Positions 1-11,500 of a stretch of 64,000 nt of DNA are shown piece by piece; the stretch's first letter is position 1; the number at the start of each line of letters is the position of its first letter. The stretch is from Verticillium longisporum. Taxonomy: Eukaryota > Ascomycota > Sordariomycetes > Glomerellales > Plectosphaerellaceae. A program made the translations under genes and the position numbers. The DNA lies in NCBI GenBank assembly GCA_019188255.1, contig JAETXT010000002.1, positions 1,364,001-1,428,000 of the forward strand. The letters are read 5' to 3'. The notes beneath the pieces were generated by a model. It was not told the DNA's origin and did not search any database. It saw only the letters and a program-made list of their open reading frames with translations.

Positions 1-244
1 CTATAGTTTATTATATAATTAGGGAGATGAGGACTATATTCCTATATAGATATAGTTCCTTAAGGAGGCGGTAGTATTAGGGGCACCTATAGAGACTGCT
101 CTAGCTATAGACTCTAGCTGGACTCCGCTAGAGTCCTAGGGCTAGGGCACTCTATTAATAGGGGTATCCGCCTAGATACTAATAGTACTAGATAGTTAAC
201 TATTTATACTAATACTAATATGCCCCTAATATAAGGTCCTAATA
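1..244 (+). mobile_element. End of a second family-B chromovirus copy (3' LTR 75-244)
   Basis: Positions 1-74 and 75-244 are the reverse complement, with RIP-type differences, of 3792-3865 and of the LTR at 3611-3791. So this is the coding-3' end of another family-B element that continues left of the window, in the opposite orientation to the copy at 3611-15249. The LTR is about 170 bp here against 181 bp in the other copies, so it has small deletions. It ends in TCCTAATA and lies inside a family-A LTR that resumes at 245. Nothing in it is readable as protein. Confidence 0.8.
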
Positions 245-343
245 GCTATTAAGTATAGCTTTAATTCTATTTATAAACTAGATCTTATTATTAATCTATT
301 AATAATAATATACTACTAGATATCTAATATCTAATTCCTTATA
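245..343 (-). repeat. Truncated family-A LTR (reverse orientation)
   Basis: This matches the last ~100 bp of the reverse-oriented family-A LTRs (for example 33388-33486), including the terminal CTAATTCCTTATA. Its other part is cut off by the family-B LTR at 75-244. The sequence that follows (344 on) is family-A integrase, so this LTR marks another family-A element that inserted into an older family-A copy and lies mostly outside the window. Confidence 0.75.
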
Positions 344-1190
344 TTCTCTATAAAGAGCTATTAAAATAGTATTATAATAATCTATAAATAGGATATATAG
401 GGGTAAATAAGACCTTTAATCTATTTGAGAGAAAGTTCTATTAGGAAAATATAATAATAGATAAATATTAATATATTACTAAATACCTAATATATTAAAG
501 GATATAACTACTCTAATATAAGCTATATAGGGAACTATAATCGCTATTACTTCTATTATACCCTTTCTAAGAGATCTCCTTAGACTTTATTATAAAGTTA
601 GTATTAATAATAAAGGACGATAATCTAGAATATAATTCGATCCTTATTATTATAGATTATTTTATAAAGGCTACTTAATTTATAATAATCTATAAAGCGC
701 TTATAATTATAAGCTTAAATACTATTTTCTATAAAGAAATAGAATATTAATTTAGGAGCTTAGAAGGTATTATAAATAATAGGGATAAGCTCCTTATTAA
801 TTAATTCTAAGAGGAATTCTATTAAGAAAGAGTAATTAAATACTATTTATTTATAGCCTATTATTTATAGATAAATAGATAGATAGAGAAAACCTATTAA
901 ATATTAGAAAAATACTTTTACTATATTAGCGATTAAGTACTAAAAGAGTAGCTATACTATTTAAAAGAAATAGAATTCTCTTATAATAATAATATATATA
1001 ATACTATTAGTATTTTATTATTTAAAGCTTTATATAAATACTATTTAAGGATAATTAATTATATAGCCTTAAGAAAGGATATTAAAATTAAAAATATAAA
1101 GGAGAAGATTAAAAAGATTATAACTACTTATTAACTAATTAACGAAAACTAATAATATATAATATATATTTAGGCTCTCTATTATAATAA
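344..1190 (+). mobile_element. Family-A chromovirus fragment, integrase region
   Basis: The sequence is collinear with 38150-38992 of the complete element III, which encodes the integrase zinc-binding domain and core. It is bounded on the left by the LTR ending at 343 and on the right by the 5' LTR of element I at 1191. All frames are broken by TAA and TAG, as expected after RIP. It is an old fragment with no coding capacity left. Confidence 0.8.
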
Positions 1191-1381
1191 TATAAGGAGT
1201 TAGACGTTAGACGTCTAATAGTAGGTTATTACTAATAGATTAATAATGAGATCTAGTTTATAAGTAAAATCGAAGCTATACTTAATAGCCTTAATAAATT
1301 AAAGTTATAATACTAATATACTAATTAAAATCCGAATTACCTACTTTCCTTAATTAAGGCCCTTAGCTTAATATCTTTATA
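1191..1381 (+). repeat. 5' LTR of family-A element I
   Basis: 191-bp LTR beginning TATAAGGAGTTAGACG and ending CTTTATA, repeated at 19149-19339. The inverted ends TATAAGG/CCTTTATA are probably RIP products of the canonical TG...CA. Confidence 0.85.
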
Positions 1382-3610
1382 TTCTTTAATTTCTATAACC
1401 TATAATTAGATTAAGCTAAGTAATAGATTAAATTAAATATATTAGGACTTAGAAGTGAACTATTTATTATAATAGTTAATAATTAGATAATAAATTAATA
1501 AGGATATTATTAGAATTATTAAAAGATAATTATAATAGAAAGATTATATTTAAATTAAGATCCTTTTTATTAAATTATTACTAGATTATTAAAGAGCTTT
1601 CTTAATAAATAGAACCTTAATTATAAATATTCTAAGCCTTAATCGAGGAACTATAAGAATAAAGGCTAGAAAGTCGACTTCTAGTCTAATATTTTATTAA
1701 ATAGACTTTAATTATAAAGAATTATAATAAGCCTCTTATTTATAATTATAAGATATTTAAGGAGGATATTATAATTATTTAAATTAATAATTAATTTATT
1801 ATTATTAAAGCTAGAAATACTTTCTAATTTAATATAAATATAATTTAAATCGTTAAATAATTAATAATTAGATTTATTTATATTCTTTAAATAATATAAT
1901 AAAACTATATATAAAACCTAGAAATAATTTACTAAGAAGACTTTAATATTAATAATATAAATATCTATTAAAAGGACTTTTAAAGCTTTATTAAATAAGA
2001 ATACTTCTTAAAGATTTATAAAACCTAATTTATAAAGAATAGCTATATTCGCTATATTTTAAAAGTAATAGAAATATCTCCCTTTTAATATTCTTTAATT
2101 ATTAGGAAAGTATTTATTAATTATTTAGTGAAAATATAGATTATAATAGAAAATATACTTTTAGATATTTCTAATAGCTCTTTTATTTTATATAAAATAA
2201 ATTAATAGAATATTATATTCCTATTAAAGATATTAAAATAATTATATATAAAGCTTAGAGAATATAGGATATTAATTAATTATAGAATAAATAATAAGAG
2301 AATAGGAAATAAATATACTCTTAATTAAATTAGGGTAAATAATATAATATAGTACTTATATATAGAGGGCTTAAGAGAGAAACCCTATAGGATTAATCGC
2401 TAATAAAATAAGGACGACCCTTATATTATAATAAAGGGACTACTCCTTATTAAGCAAGGAACTTAAACCTATATTTTATAAGAACTCTATCTAGGGGCTA
2501 AGGGGCCGCCCCTATAATATCTATAAATATATACTTCTATTATAATAAAACTAGCTACTAAGTATAAAATTACTTATAATTAGACCCCTTAGAGATATAA
2601 AGCTATAATTATAAGTATATAGTTACTTAAATTCGAGGGTATCTAAGTAATAGAGCTCTCGGAAAACGATTTAATATAAGCTTTAACCTAAAGAATATTA
2701 TACTTAAAATAAATATTAGGAAAACTATTAAAATATTAATAATTACTCTATAATAAAATAAAGAGATTAAATTCTCTATTAACCTAGATATTAATACTAT
2801 AATAGATTTTATTAATCCTATTCTTATTTAATTATTAAAGTTATACGAAATAGAAGGTATAGAAGCCCTTAAACTATAAACGTTTAATAGCTAGATAGTA
2901 ATTAATCGTAAAATATTTATATTCTTTTTCTATTTACTAGATATATAGAACTATTTCTAATTATTATATTAACTATTTATATATATAGAATAGCCTAAAG
3001 GGTCTAGCTATATACTCCTATCTAATAATAGTATAAGGAAGGAAGGCATTTAAATAGATACCTCTATTTAATCCTTTATTTAAAGCTATATATTAAATAT
3101 AGACCTAGAAGAGTTTATAAAGATATTAATCGAGGATAAAGCTAAGGCTTATATCGCTTATATTATTTAGGCTATAGTAATAACGCTTAATATAACTATC
3201 CCTATCGTTAACGACCTACCCCTAAATAAGGGGCGGGCTAAAATACTTCTTATAGAACTTATTAAATTCGAAGATATTTTCTCTAAAGACTTAGTAAAGG
3301 AATTACTAATATTAAAAGATATAGAGTATTTAGTAGATTTAAAAAAAGGAGCTAAACCCCTTTATAGCCCTATCTATTTATTATTATAGAGGTAATTAGA
3401 AGAGCTCTATTATTATATTATAAAAGGGGAAGTTATAGAGAGGATTAAAAAGTCTATTAGCTTTATAAAGGCCCTAGTCCTATTTATATTAAAGAAGGAT
3501 AAGAGCTTATATCTATATATAGACTATTAAGGCCTTGATATAATTACGATAAAGAACTATTACTTTCTCCTATTAATAAGCGAACTTTTAGATCGCTTTA
3601 TAGGAGTAAA

Positions 3611-3791
3611 TATTAGGACCTTACATTAGGGGCATATTAGTATTAGTATAAATGGTTATCTATCTAGTACTATTAGTATCTAGGCGGATACCTATATATT
3701 AGGAGTGGAGTGCCCTAGCCCTAGGACTCTAGCGGAGTCTAAGTCCGCTAAGAGTCTAGGGCTAGAGCGGCCTCTACAGGTACCCCTAATA
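3611..3791 (-). repeat. 3' LTR of family-B element
   Basis: 181 bp, about 90% identical by eye to 15069-15249. This copy is the more RIP-mutated of the pair: it has TACCCCTAAT where the other LTR has TGCCCCTAAT. The 5-bp target duplication GTAAA precedes it. Confidence 0.85.
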
Positions 3792-4245
3792 CTGCCGCCT
3801 CCTCGAGGTACTATATCTATATAATAGAATATAATCCTTAATCGCTAATTATATAATATAAACTCCGATATCCTAATTATATAGCTATCTACTACTTACT
3901 TTATTATATAATAAATTATAATCCTTAATTTCCTAATTATATAGTATAAACTCCTAATATCCTAATTAATCTACTATTTATATAGTCTCGTTACTTATAT
4001 TCTTATTCCCTCTATAGCTAAGGCTGCTCTAGTCTTAGAGCCTATTCCGTTAGCGCCTCTTTACTAGCGGGTTAGAGTCTTATCCTAGTCGCCTCTTACT
4101 TACTAGGCGTAGGGATTCCTCCTAGAGCTTATCTTCGCTAAGTATATCTAATTCTATAGGCGGAATCGGTAGGTATAGGGATAAGCTTATAGCGCTTATA
4201 GTCTTAGTTTTAGCGGACGACCTATTAGCTAGCGACTATTATAGC

Positions 4246-4338
4246 AATAACTTAGCTAGAGTCTATAATAATAACTTAGCTAGAGTCTATAACGATAACT
4301 TAGCTAGAGTCTATTTTAACGACTTAACTAGGGTCTAT
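4246..4338 (+). repeat. 24-bp tandem repeat (4 units)
   Basis: Four 24-bp units of the type AATAACTTAGCTAGAGTCTA plus 4 bp start at 4246, 4270, 4294 and 4318; the last is diverged. The unit length is a multiple of three and encodes an eight-residue repeat (N-N-L-A-R-V-Y-N) in the plus-strand frame of family B. Confidence 0.85.
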
Positions 4339-6336
4339 TAGAATAGGGGTCGTAGTAGTACGCCTCCTAGAGATAATTAGTATAAGTATAGTACGATTAA
4401 GTATATTAGTAGGAATCCCTTTATTAGTATATACTATATAGTCCTAGATTATAAATCTAGTTCTATAATAGAGGAGGTTCTAGCTAGTAACGATAATGTC
4501 GGTAGTCTATACTCTATTATTAATATTATTATAATAAGCGATTACGTCCTACTATTTACTCCGCTAACTACGTCCTCGAGAGCCTTAATTCTATTATAAG
4601 TAGCCTTAATTAGGTTATATAAATTATATTAAATAACGTCGTTCTAGAGTTAGAGAATCTCGGCTAATATCTAGTCGACTCGTATTAGGATTACGTTTTA
4701 TAAGCTAATAAAGTTAATCTACTTTTAAGAGATATTAAGTAAGATCGCTATAATTATTTCATTAGCTTTATTAGGCTTAGAGTCTATATATTCTAAGGTA
4801 TAATTATCCCCTTAGGTATTCGGTTAAGTAGATTCTACTATAAAGGAGAGTATTTTATTAATTATTCTAGAGACTATTATCTACTAGCTTTTAGGGATAT
4901 TTTCTTATATTCTAGGATATTATTATTTATTAAGGGTATCTAGGTCTTTATCGTTAAGTAAGTCGTTCTCGCCTAATTTAGTATATATAGATTATAGTAT
5001 CTTAGATAATATTATTATAGGAAAGGGAAGTAATATATCGTCCTATTCTAGTCGATAGTAGGCTCTACTATACTTCTATTAGCGGATAGTTAGCGTAAAT
5101 TTGCCTTTCTCCGCTAGGTCGGCAGCTATAAATAAGTTTACGAAGTAAAGGCTATTATCCTTCTAAATACTATTTAAGAAAAATACTTATTTATAGCGGA
5201 TATTAATAAGTTTATTAGGTTCGAGAAGAGTCTAAGTAGAGGCTTTAATTTTAAGAATAATATAGTAAGCGGCCTAAAGCTATATTATCCATTCTATTCT
5301 ATATTATTTATTAAGAAATGATCGCTCTCTTATCTCTACTTAATAATATAGATTATAGATAGTACTTCTAATTATACTATAAAGGAGTAAGTAGCCTATT
5401 ATTAAATAAAAGAGGACCTATCTAACTAATTGAGCCTAGAATTAAATACCTCCTAAATTAATAGGGTATAAGCGGATATATTTAGCTAAGCGGAGGATAT
5501 ATTTACCTCCTAAGTATTAATCTTCGAAGAATAAGGTCTATTAAAACTTAAGCTAGATACTATACTCGTATCTGCTAAACTTAGTCTAGAATATATTATA
5601 CTCTTTATTAGGAATAAAGTTAATAAGTATATTTACTATTATATAGTATAATAGGGGTATAATACTTTATTCTTTATTATAAATCTATAAAAAGATAGAG
5701 TAATTGCTAATATATTTCTTTCCTAGAATAGCTTAGATCTACTCGATTACTTTATCGATCCGGTTTCTTATATTATATTTATATCGTTATAACTCTGATT
5801 AGACCTACGGTCTACTGTCGTCTCCCAGGAATAGAGTATTAGGATATTAGGGTTCGAGGGATATAGGGTTTCCTATATCGGAGTCTATAGTATTAAAAAC
5901 CTATAGTTCCTCTAGTAGACTTATAAGACCTTTAATCTTAGCTTTACTTTTCTTTACTCTAAGTACGGGAATCTCCTCTATATCGGTATTATTATTAGTT
6001 TAAGTATTATTATCGGTCTAGCTAGTATTCTCGGTAACTATATTCTAAATAAATAGGTCTATAGTATTATCGATAGTCTAGATACCTAGGTCTATAGTAT
6101 TATCGTTATCGTTATCGATATTACTTATTATAGCCTATATTCGCTAGAGATATATAGTAATAGCTTCTACGTTAGTAGCGTTACTTCTAGTATATTACTA
6201 TATTAATAGAACGTATTCTCTTATCTCTTTAGCATTAAGTATTAGCTTCGCTAGCGAGTAGGGTCCCTATATAATCGGATATAGCGCTATATAATTACTA
6301 AGTAATAATTAGTAGGAATAGTATAGGACGTAGATA

Positions 6337-6415
6337 AGTATAGTAAAGATGAGAGTAATAGCGAAAGTAAGTATAGTAAAGACGAGAGTAATAGCGAAGG
6401 TGAGTATAGTAAAGA
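6337..6415 (+). repeat. 33-bp tandem repeat coding acidic Ser-rich units
   Basis: AGTATAGTAAAGA recurs at 6337, 6370 and 6403 (33-bp period). In the long plus-strand frame it gives K-Y-S-K-D-E-S-N-S-E units, at the C-terminal end of the family-B antisense product. Confidence 0.8.
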
Positions 6416-6697
6416 TACTATAGAGGATAGTAATAATTGAGAGATAAAAGTAATAATAGTAGGAGGTAAAGTTATATAGAGTATTAGGGGGTAGATAATA
6501 TAATCTATATTAGTATTATATTCCTTTTATTTACTATTTATTCGCTATTTCTATTAAAACTATTACCTAGTCCCTATAACTAGATTATAATTTCGATATT
6601 AGTTAGTAGAATCCGATTAACGATTATCGTTTCTAGTTCTTAATAACCGGGCTATTAAATCTCTATAGTCTATATCGAGTATTTAGTCTTATATATA

Positions 6698-8556
6698 ACG
6701 TAATCCACAAGCGAGTGGTTCACCCAAGCGAGTGGTTCACTTCGCCCGGGCCCACGACCTACACCTGAATTCTACAGATTCCACCTCCGCCCGCGATGGA
6801 GACTCTTTCAAAAGAAGGTCAATTATTCCTTGCTATCCAAGCTATGGACAATGACCCGAACCTAAGCGCCCGGAGTGCTGCGAGGATCTACACCGTCCCC
6901 TTAACGACGCTCCTCCGACGCCAGAAGGGCAAACCCTCCCGACGCGAAAGCCCGCCCAATTCTGCCAAATTAACAGTACTAGAAGAGAAAACTATTGTCG
7001 AATATATCCTTGACCTAGATGCGCGATCTTACCCTCCCCGGTTGGGTGAGGTCGGAGATATGGCGAATCGCCTGCTTGCCGACCGTGACGCGCCACGCGT
7101 CGGGAAGAACTGGGCCGCAAACTTCGTCAAACGGCAACCAGAGCTCCGGACGCGTTTCTTTCGCAAGTACGACTACAAGAGGGCCCAATGCGAAGATCCG
7201 GACGCGATAAACGCGTGGTTCCGCCTCGTGCATAACATGATCGCCAAGTACGGCATCCAAGAGGCTGACATGTACAACTTTGACGAGACCGGCTTCCAGA
7301 TGGGCGTTATCGCCAACGGAATGGTCGTGACCAGTTCGGAAAGACGGTCCAATGTGAAGATGAGGCAGCCAGGCAACCGGGAATGGGTTACGGTGATCCA
7401 GGGCGTTGGCGCGTTGGGTTTCTCCGTCCCGCCGTTCATCGTGGTTTCGGGCAAGTACCACCTCTCGAGCTGGTACCAGGACGACGCGATTTCTCGCGAC
7501 TGGAGAATCGCAACATCTCCAAACGGCTGGACGACGAATGATATTGGTCTGGAATGGATTCGGCATTTTGACAGGCATACAAAGTCCCGTACTTCGGGCG
7601 GTTATCGCCTACTGATCCTGGATGGCCACGAAAGTCACCACTCGGTCGACTTCGAACTCTACTGCAAGGAGAACAACATCATCACACTCTGTATGCCTCC
7701 TCATTCGTCACATCTACTCCAGCCTCTCGATGTTGGGTGTTTTGGCCCACTAAAGAAAGCATACGGTCGGCAAATCGAGGATAGGATGAGGGCGGGTACA
7801 ACGCACATCAGCAAAGAGGACTTCTTCCCGGCGTTTTCGGCTGCATTTCAGCAAGCAATGACAGAAAAACATCCAGGGAGGCTTTCGAGGAGCGGGGCTT
7901 GTCCCCCATAACCCGGAAACAGTCCTGTCAAAGCTGGATGTGAGGTTGAGGACGACGACGCCTCCGGGGACGTCCCACGGGGAGCGTGATTCTTGGGTCT
8001 CTAAGACGCCCACTAACCTGCTCGAGGCAGGTTCCCAGACTGACTTCATCAAAGGGCGAATCTCACGCCACCAGGGAAGCTCCCCAACGTCAATTTTAGA
8101 TGCTGTTGACTATCTTGCGAAGGGGACGCGGGGTGTTATGCACCAGATCGCTCTTTTGAAGTCAGAGGTTATGATCCTTCGAGAGGAAAATGCTACACTA
8201 AGCCGACGCCGGAGGGCCAAAAAGCTACGTCTCCGGGAAGGAGGAAGCATGGCTGTAGGCGAGGGACAGGACAAGATTGCTCAGAAGGAAGTAGATATCC
8301 AGATAAAAGAGGAAACGCTGCAGAACCCGGGTCCCGCGTCGTGGTCCCAGCCGAAGAAACGATGCTGTAGCGTATGCGGGAAGACCGGCCACAACGCGAG
8401 AACTTGTCAGGTAGCTATCTCATCGTCTGCAAAAGACGAGGAGGAGTGATTTTAATTGATTTACGGCGTTTGGGTTGAGGTTTTCCTCGGAATGTTTGTC
8501 GGGTCGGGGTGAAGTGAACCACTCGCATGGGTGAACCACTCGCTTGTGGATTACGT
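6698..8556 (+). mobile_element. pogo/Fot-like DNA transposon, copy P1 (un-RIPped)
   Basis: 1859 bp with ~50-bp terminal inverted repeats starting ACGTAATCCACAAGCGAGTG (6698-6747 and 8507-8556) and the dinucleotide duplication TA (6696-6697 and 8557-8558), the Tc1/mariner-pogo hallmark. Each end carries the 13-mer GCGAGTGGTTCAC twice, 15 bp apart, a likely transposase-binding repeat. GC, CpA and TpG are normal, in sharp contrast to the RIP-mutated family-B element around it, so it inserted after that RIP. It is identical to P2 (17122-18980), on the other strand, apart from the lengths of one A run and one C run. Confidence 0.95.
6796..8449 (+). pseudogene. pogo-type DDE transposase of P1, split by a frameshift
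   Basis: The frame opens with ATG at 6796 and stops after 371 codons at 7911; the rest continues in another frame to 8449. Visible domains: N-terminal psq-like helix-turn-helix (residues ~1-50), CENP-B-type DNA-binding helices (~60-130), and a DDE domain with Asp in Y-N-F-D-E-T-G, in L-L-I-L-D-G-H-E-S and in Q-P-L-D-V-G. The downstream part begins L-S-K-L-D-V-R-L-R, typical of the C-terminal end of these transposases, then a coiled region (~8100-8230) and a CCHC zinc knuckle (C-S-V-C...H...C) near 8360-8410. The frame breaks between an A run (5 A, near 7865) and a C run (5 C, near 7902). Six of each would restore the family-like reading. The full product would be about 551 residues. Broken as written; possibly a sequencing artefact. 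Confidence 0.9.
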
Positions 8557-11500
8557 TATATACTAAGTTATTCGCTATATAAAGTATATCCGCTTAATAT
8601 ATCTATTTATTATATTTATATCCCTAATTCTTCTATCTTATAAAGTATTATAGCTATAATCGGCTAGATAGCTATCTTATATAGCGATCTAATAATCTCT
8701 CGACTTTATATTAATCCCTATCCTCTTCTAATATTATAGGTTTAATCGTAGACGATTAACGTACTTATAGATTATTATCTAGTAGATACGGAATAAACTA
8801 CTTTACGGATATTATATTATATACTTTCTATTTCGTAGGGAACTATAGTTTATATACTAGAGAGCCTCTTTTTTCTAGAATAGTAAAGGGTCCTACTTAT
8901 TACTAACTCTATTTCCTTAACGGTCTACTAGGAAGCTTATATCCCTCGTTTAGTTTAAGAAATACTCTATTACTAACCTTAAAGTATATTAATCGGTATT
9001 TCTTATTATAGGCCTTCTTAGCTTTAGCTTATATATAAGCTATAGACGCTTATACCTCCTATTAATAGAGCTTTCTTATAGTTTTAATAGTCTCCCTATC
9101 CTATATTCCGCCTATTAGCTAGTCCGCGGCTATCGTAGGCTTAAATCCTAGGAGTAGCTTATTTAGGGCGTAGTTAATAGTACGTTATTTAGTATTATTA
9201 AGAGTAAATTAGAGCGGAATTAAGATATCCAGCTAAGGTATATTAGATAATAATATATAGTATCTTAAAGCGATTTCCACTATCTAGTTCTTCCGTTTAG
9301 ACGATCTATTAGTCTATAAGTACTATATAATCGAGAATAGTAGGTTAACTTTAAACACCTTAAATATATTCCTCTAGAATAAGCCTATAAACTTTAGGTC
9401 TCTATTAGAGATAATTATTAATAGTAAACCCTAGTCTATAAAGAGAAGACCTCTAATAAAGAGGATAGCTTAGTTTTTAATATTATACTCTATACTACTA
9501 GGGATAAATAGGGTCTTCTTAGAATATATATCTATTACTATTATTATCGAATCGAGGAACTATACTTTCGATTCTAATAGCTTCTAGAATAAGAACTATA
9601 TAAGTACTTTAAATAGTCCGATAATAAAATTAATTATAATTATATAGAATAGCCTTATTAATATTTAAATAAATTATAGTTCGCCTAATAGTTTATCTCT
9701 ATTCGTAGAGAGTACGAGGTACTCTAGATAATGCCTTTACTATTTCTTTACTATTTATTATTTCCCTTTAAACTATATATTATCGAGCTTATAGAGTATC
9801 TTATCTAGTTTAAAGTAGTAGCCTCTATTATATATTATCTAGAATAGTTCTAGTACGATTGCCTTTAATATATATAATCGTCGTCTAGCGGTCCCTAGTT
9901 CGATATTATATAGTAGACCGTCCTCTTCCTCGAAGGCTAGGAGGTTAGTCTTTAGCCTATACTTACGTTTTCTTAAGTCCTAAATCTATTATAGAATATT
10001 CTTATAGTATATATCTATTTAATATCTATCTATAATCCTCTATTAGAGAGTAGTAGATATCTCTATATATAGGCTTAATAGGTATATAGTATCGTCCTAT
10101 ATATTATCTAGTTCGTAACTAATCTAGGACTATAGTTTAGCTTCCTATTCCTGCTAATATAATTCGTCTTCGGTAATAGGTAGCCTCGAGAGACCGTCTA
10201 GGATAAGGTTCATCTTACTTAGTATATATACTATATTAAAGCGGAATTAACTTAGGTAAATCGCTATTAATATAAATCTTAGGTTCGCTTTATTAATATC
10301 TATTATAGTAAGACTAATATAGTTAATAATCCCTTTTAGCGCTTAGTAATCTATTAATACGATAATAGGGTATTAGTAAGACTAAATTAAAGTCTATAAC
10401 TTCTATATAGCCTATACTAGATAGGCCATTTCCAGTTCTATAGCCTTAACTAAGGCTTCTAATTTCATTATTAATCTACTAAGGAATATTACTAGCTATA
10501 CTTACTATCTTATCGGAGATATATCTACTATCCTAATAAACGTCTATATAGAATATGAATAGGCTAAAGCCTCCATTACTAGCGTCTATCTTAAAGAATA
10601 TAATTCTACCTAGGTCGTAATAATATAGTAGAGTCGGCTATATTAATTATTCCTATAGGATACGGAATACTTCCTTTTCCTCTCCTATTAAGATAAAGGT
10701 CTACTTTAAAGTATATACTATTCGGGTATACTTATTTATCTTCTTTTAAGGGTCGACCTTACCCTCTTCCTAGAATTATCTAAGTAAAGCGATCTTCCAG
10801 TCCTCTAGTAGCTTAGCTTTAAGCTAGTAATATAGAACGAATCTATATAACTATCCTATTATTCCTAGATAGGTCTCTAGGTCCGATAGTAATATCGAGT
10901 ATTTTAGCTTAGTAATAGCTATTAATCTCTTCGCTATAATCGATAGTCCTAAGGTATTAACCCGAAATCCTAGTAATATAATAGAGGGATATATATAGAA
11001 GGACTTTATTAGGCTTAGTATTAGTCTAGATTCTTTAAAGAGGCTAAGGACTATCCATAAATATTCTAGATACTCCTCGAAGGAGTCGCTAAAGATTACT
11101 ATATCGTCGATATATATTTAAGCGAAACGTTAATACGGATATAGCTTTTAATCTATAAAGCATTAAGTATATACTAGAGAGTTCTAGTATCCTATTAATA
11201 CTATATAGGACTTTTCTAGTCTTTATAGATTAATAATAATTATTCGATCCTTATAAGTACTATAGATTAATAATTAATAGAAGAATATAGATATATTAAA
11301 TACTAATAGAAAGGCCTTCCTATATAATCTATTAATAATCTCCTCCTATAATAATATAGGATAATTATCTAATATCGATATATTATTTAATTACTTAAGG
11401 TCTATTACGATTCTACTCTTATATATACTATTTATAATCTATTATATAATAAAGACTAAATAGCTAAATAGGGTAGGCTACTTTATCTATTCTAATCGTC

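Larger units (their letters stand above)
4202..6440 (+). pseudogene. Long antisense reading frame of family B (unknown protein, RIP-damaged)
   Basis: On the strand opposite to pol, one frame (codon starts divisible by 3) can be followed from about 4563 to a TGA at 6438-6440, some 626 codons. Most stops are TAA or TAG where CAA or CAG is the natural pre-RIP codon, and a few are TGA/TAG where TGG fits. A second frame on the same strand (4202-4562) carries an N-terminal repeat region, so an intron or an old frameshift may lie near 4.56 kb. The N-terminal part holds four 8-residue N-L-A-R-V-Y repeats; the C-terminal end is acidic and Ser-rich in 11-residue repeats. I recognise no domain. The frame runs tail-to-tail with pol. 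Seen: frame and repeats. Inferred: it once encoded protein. Confidence 0.5.

Noticed and set aside
7015..7578. 187-codon minus-strand frame in P1 (and its mirror 18100-18663 in P2)
   Set aside because: It lies wholly inside the transposase frame on the other strand, has no family resemblance, and exists only because the GC-rich transposase has open shadow frames.
7860..7911. Programmed ribosomal frameshifting to join the two pogo transposase parts
   Set aside because: The two copies differ in run lengths, and other unrelated genes show the same shortened C/G runs, so indel or sequencing error is simpler.
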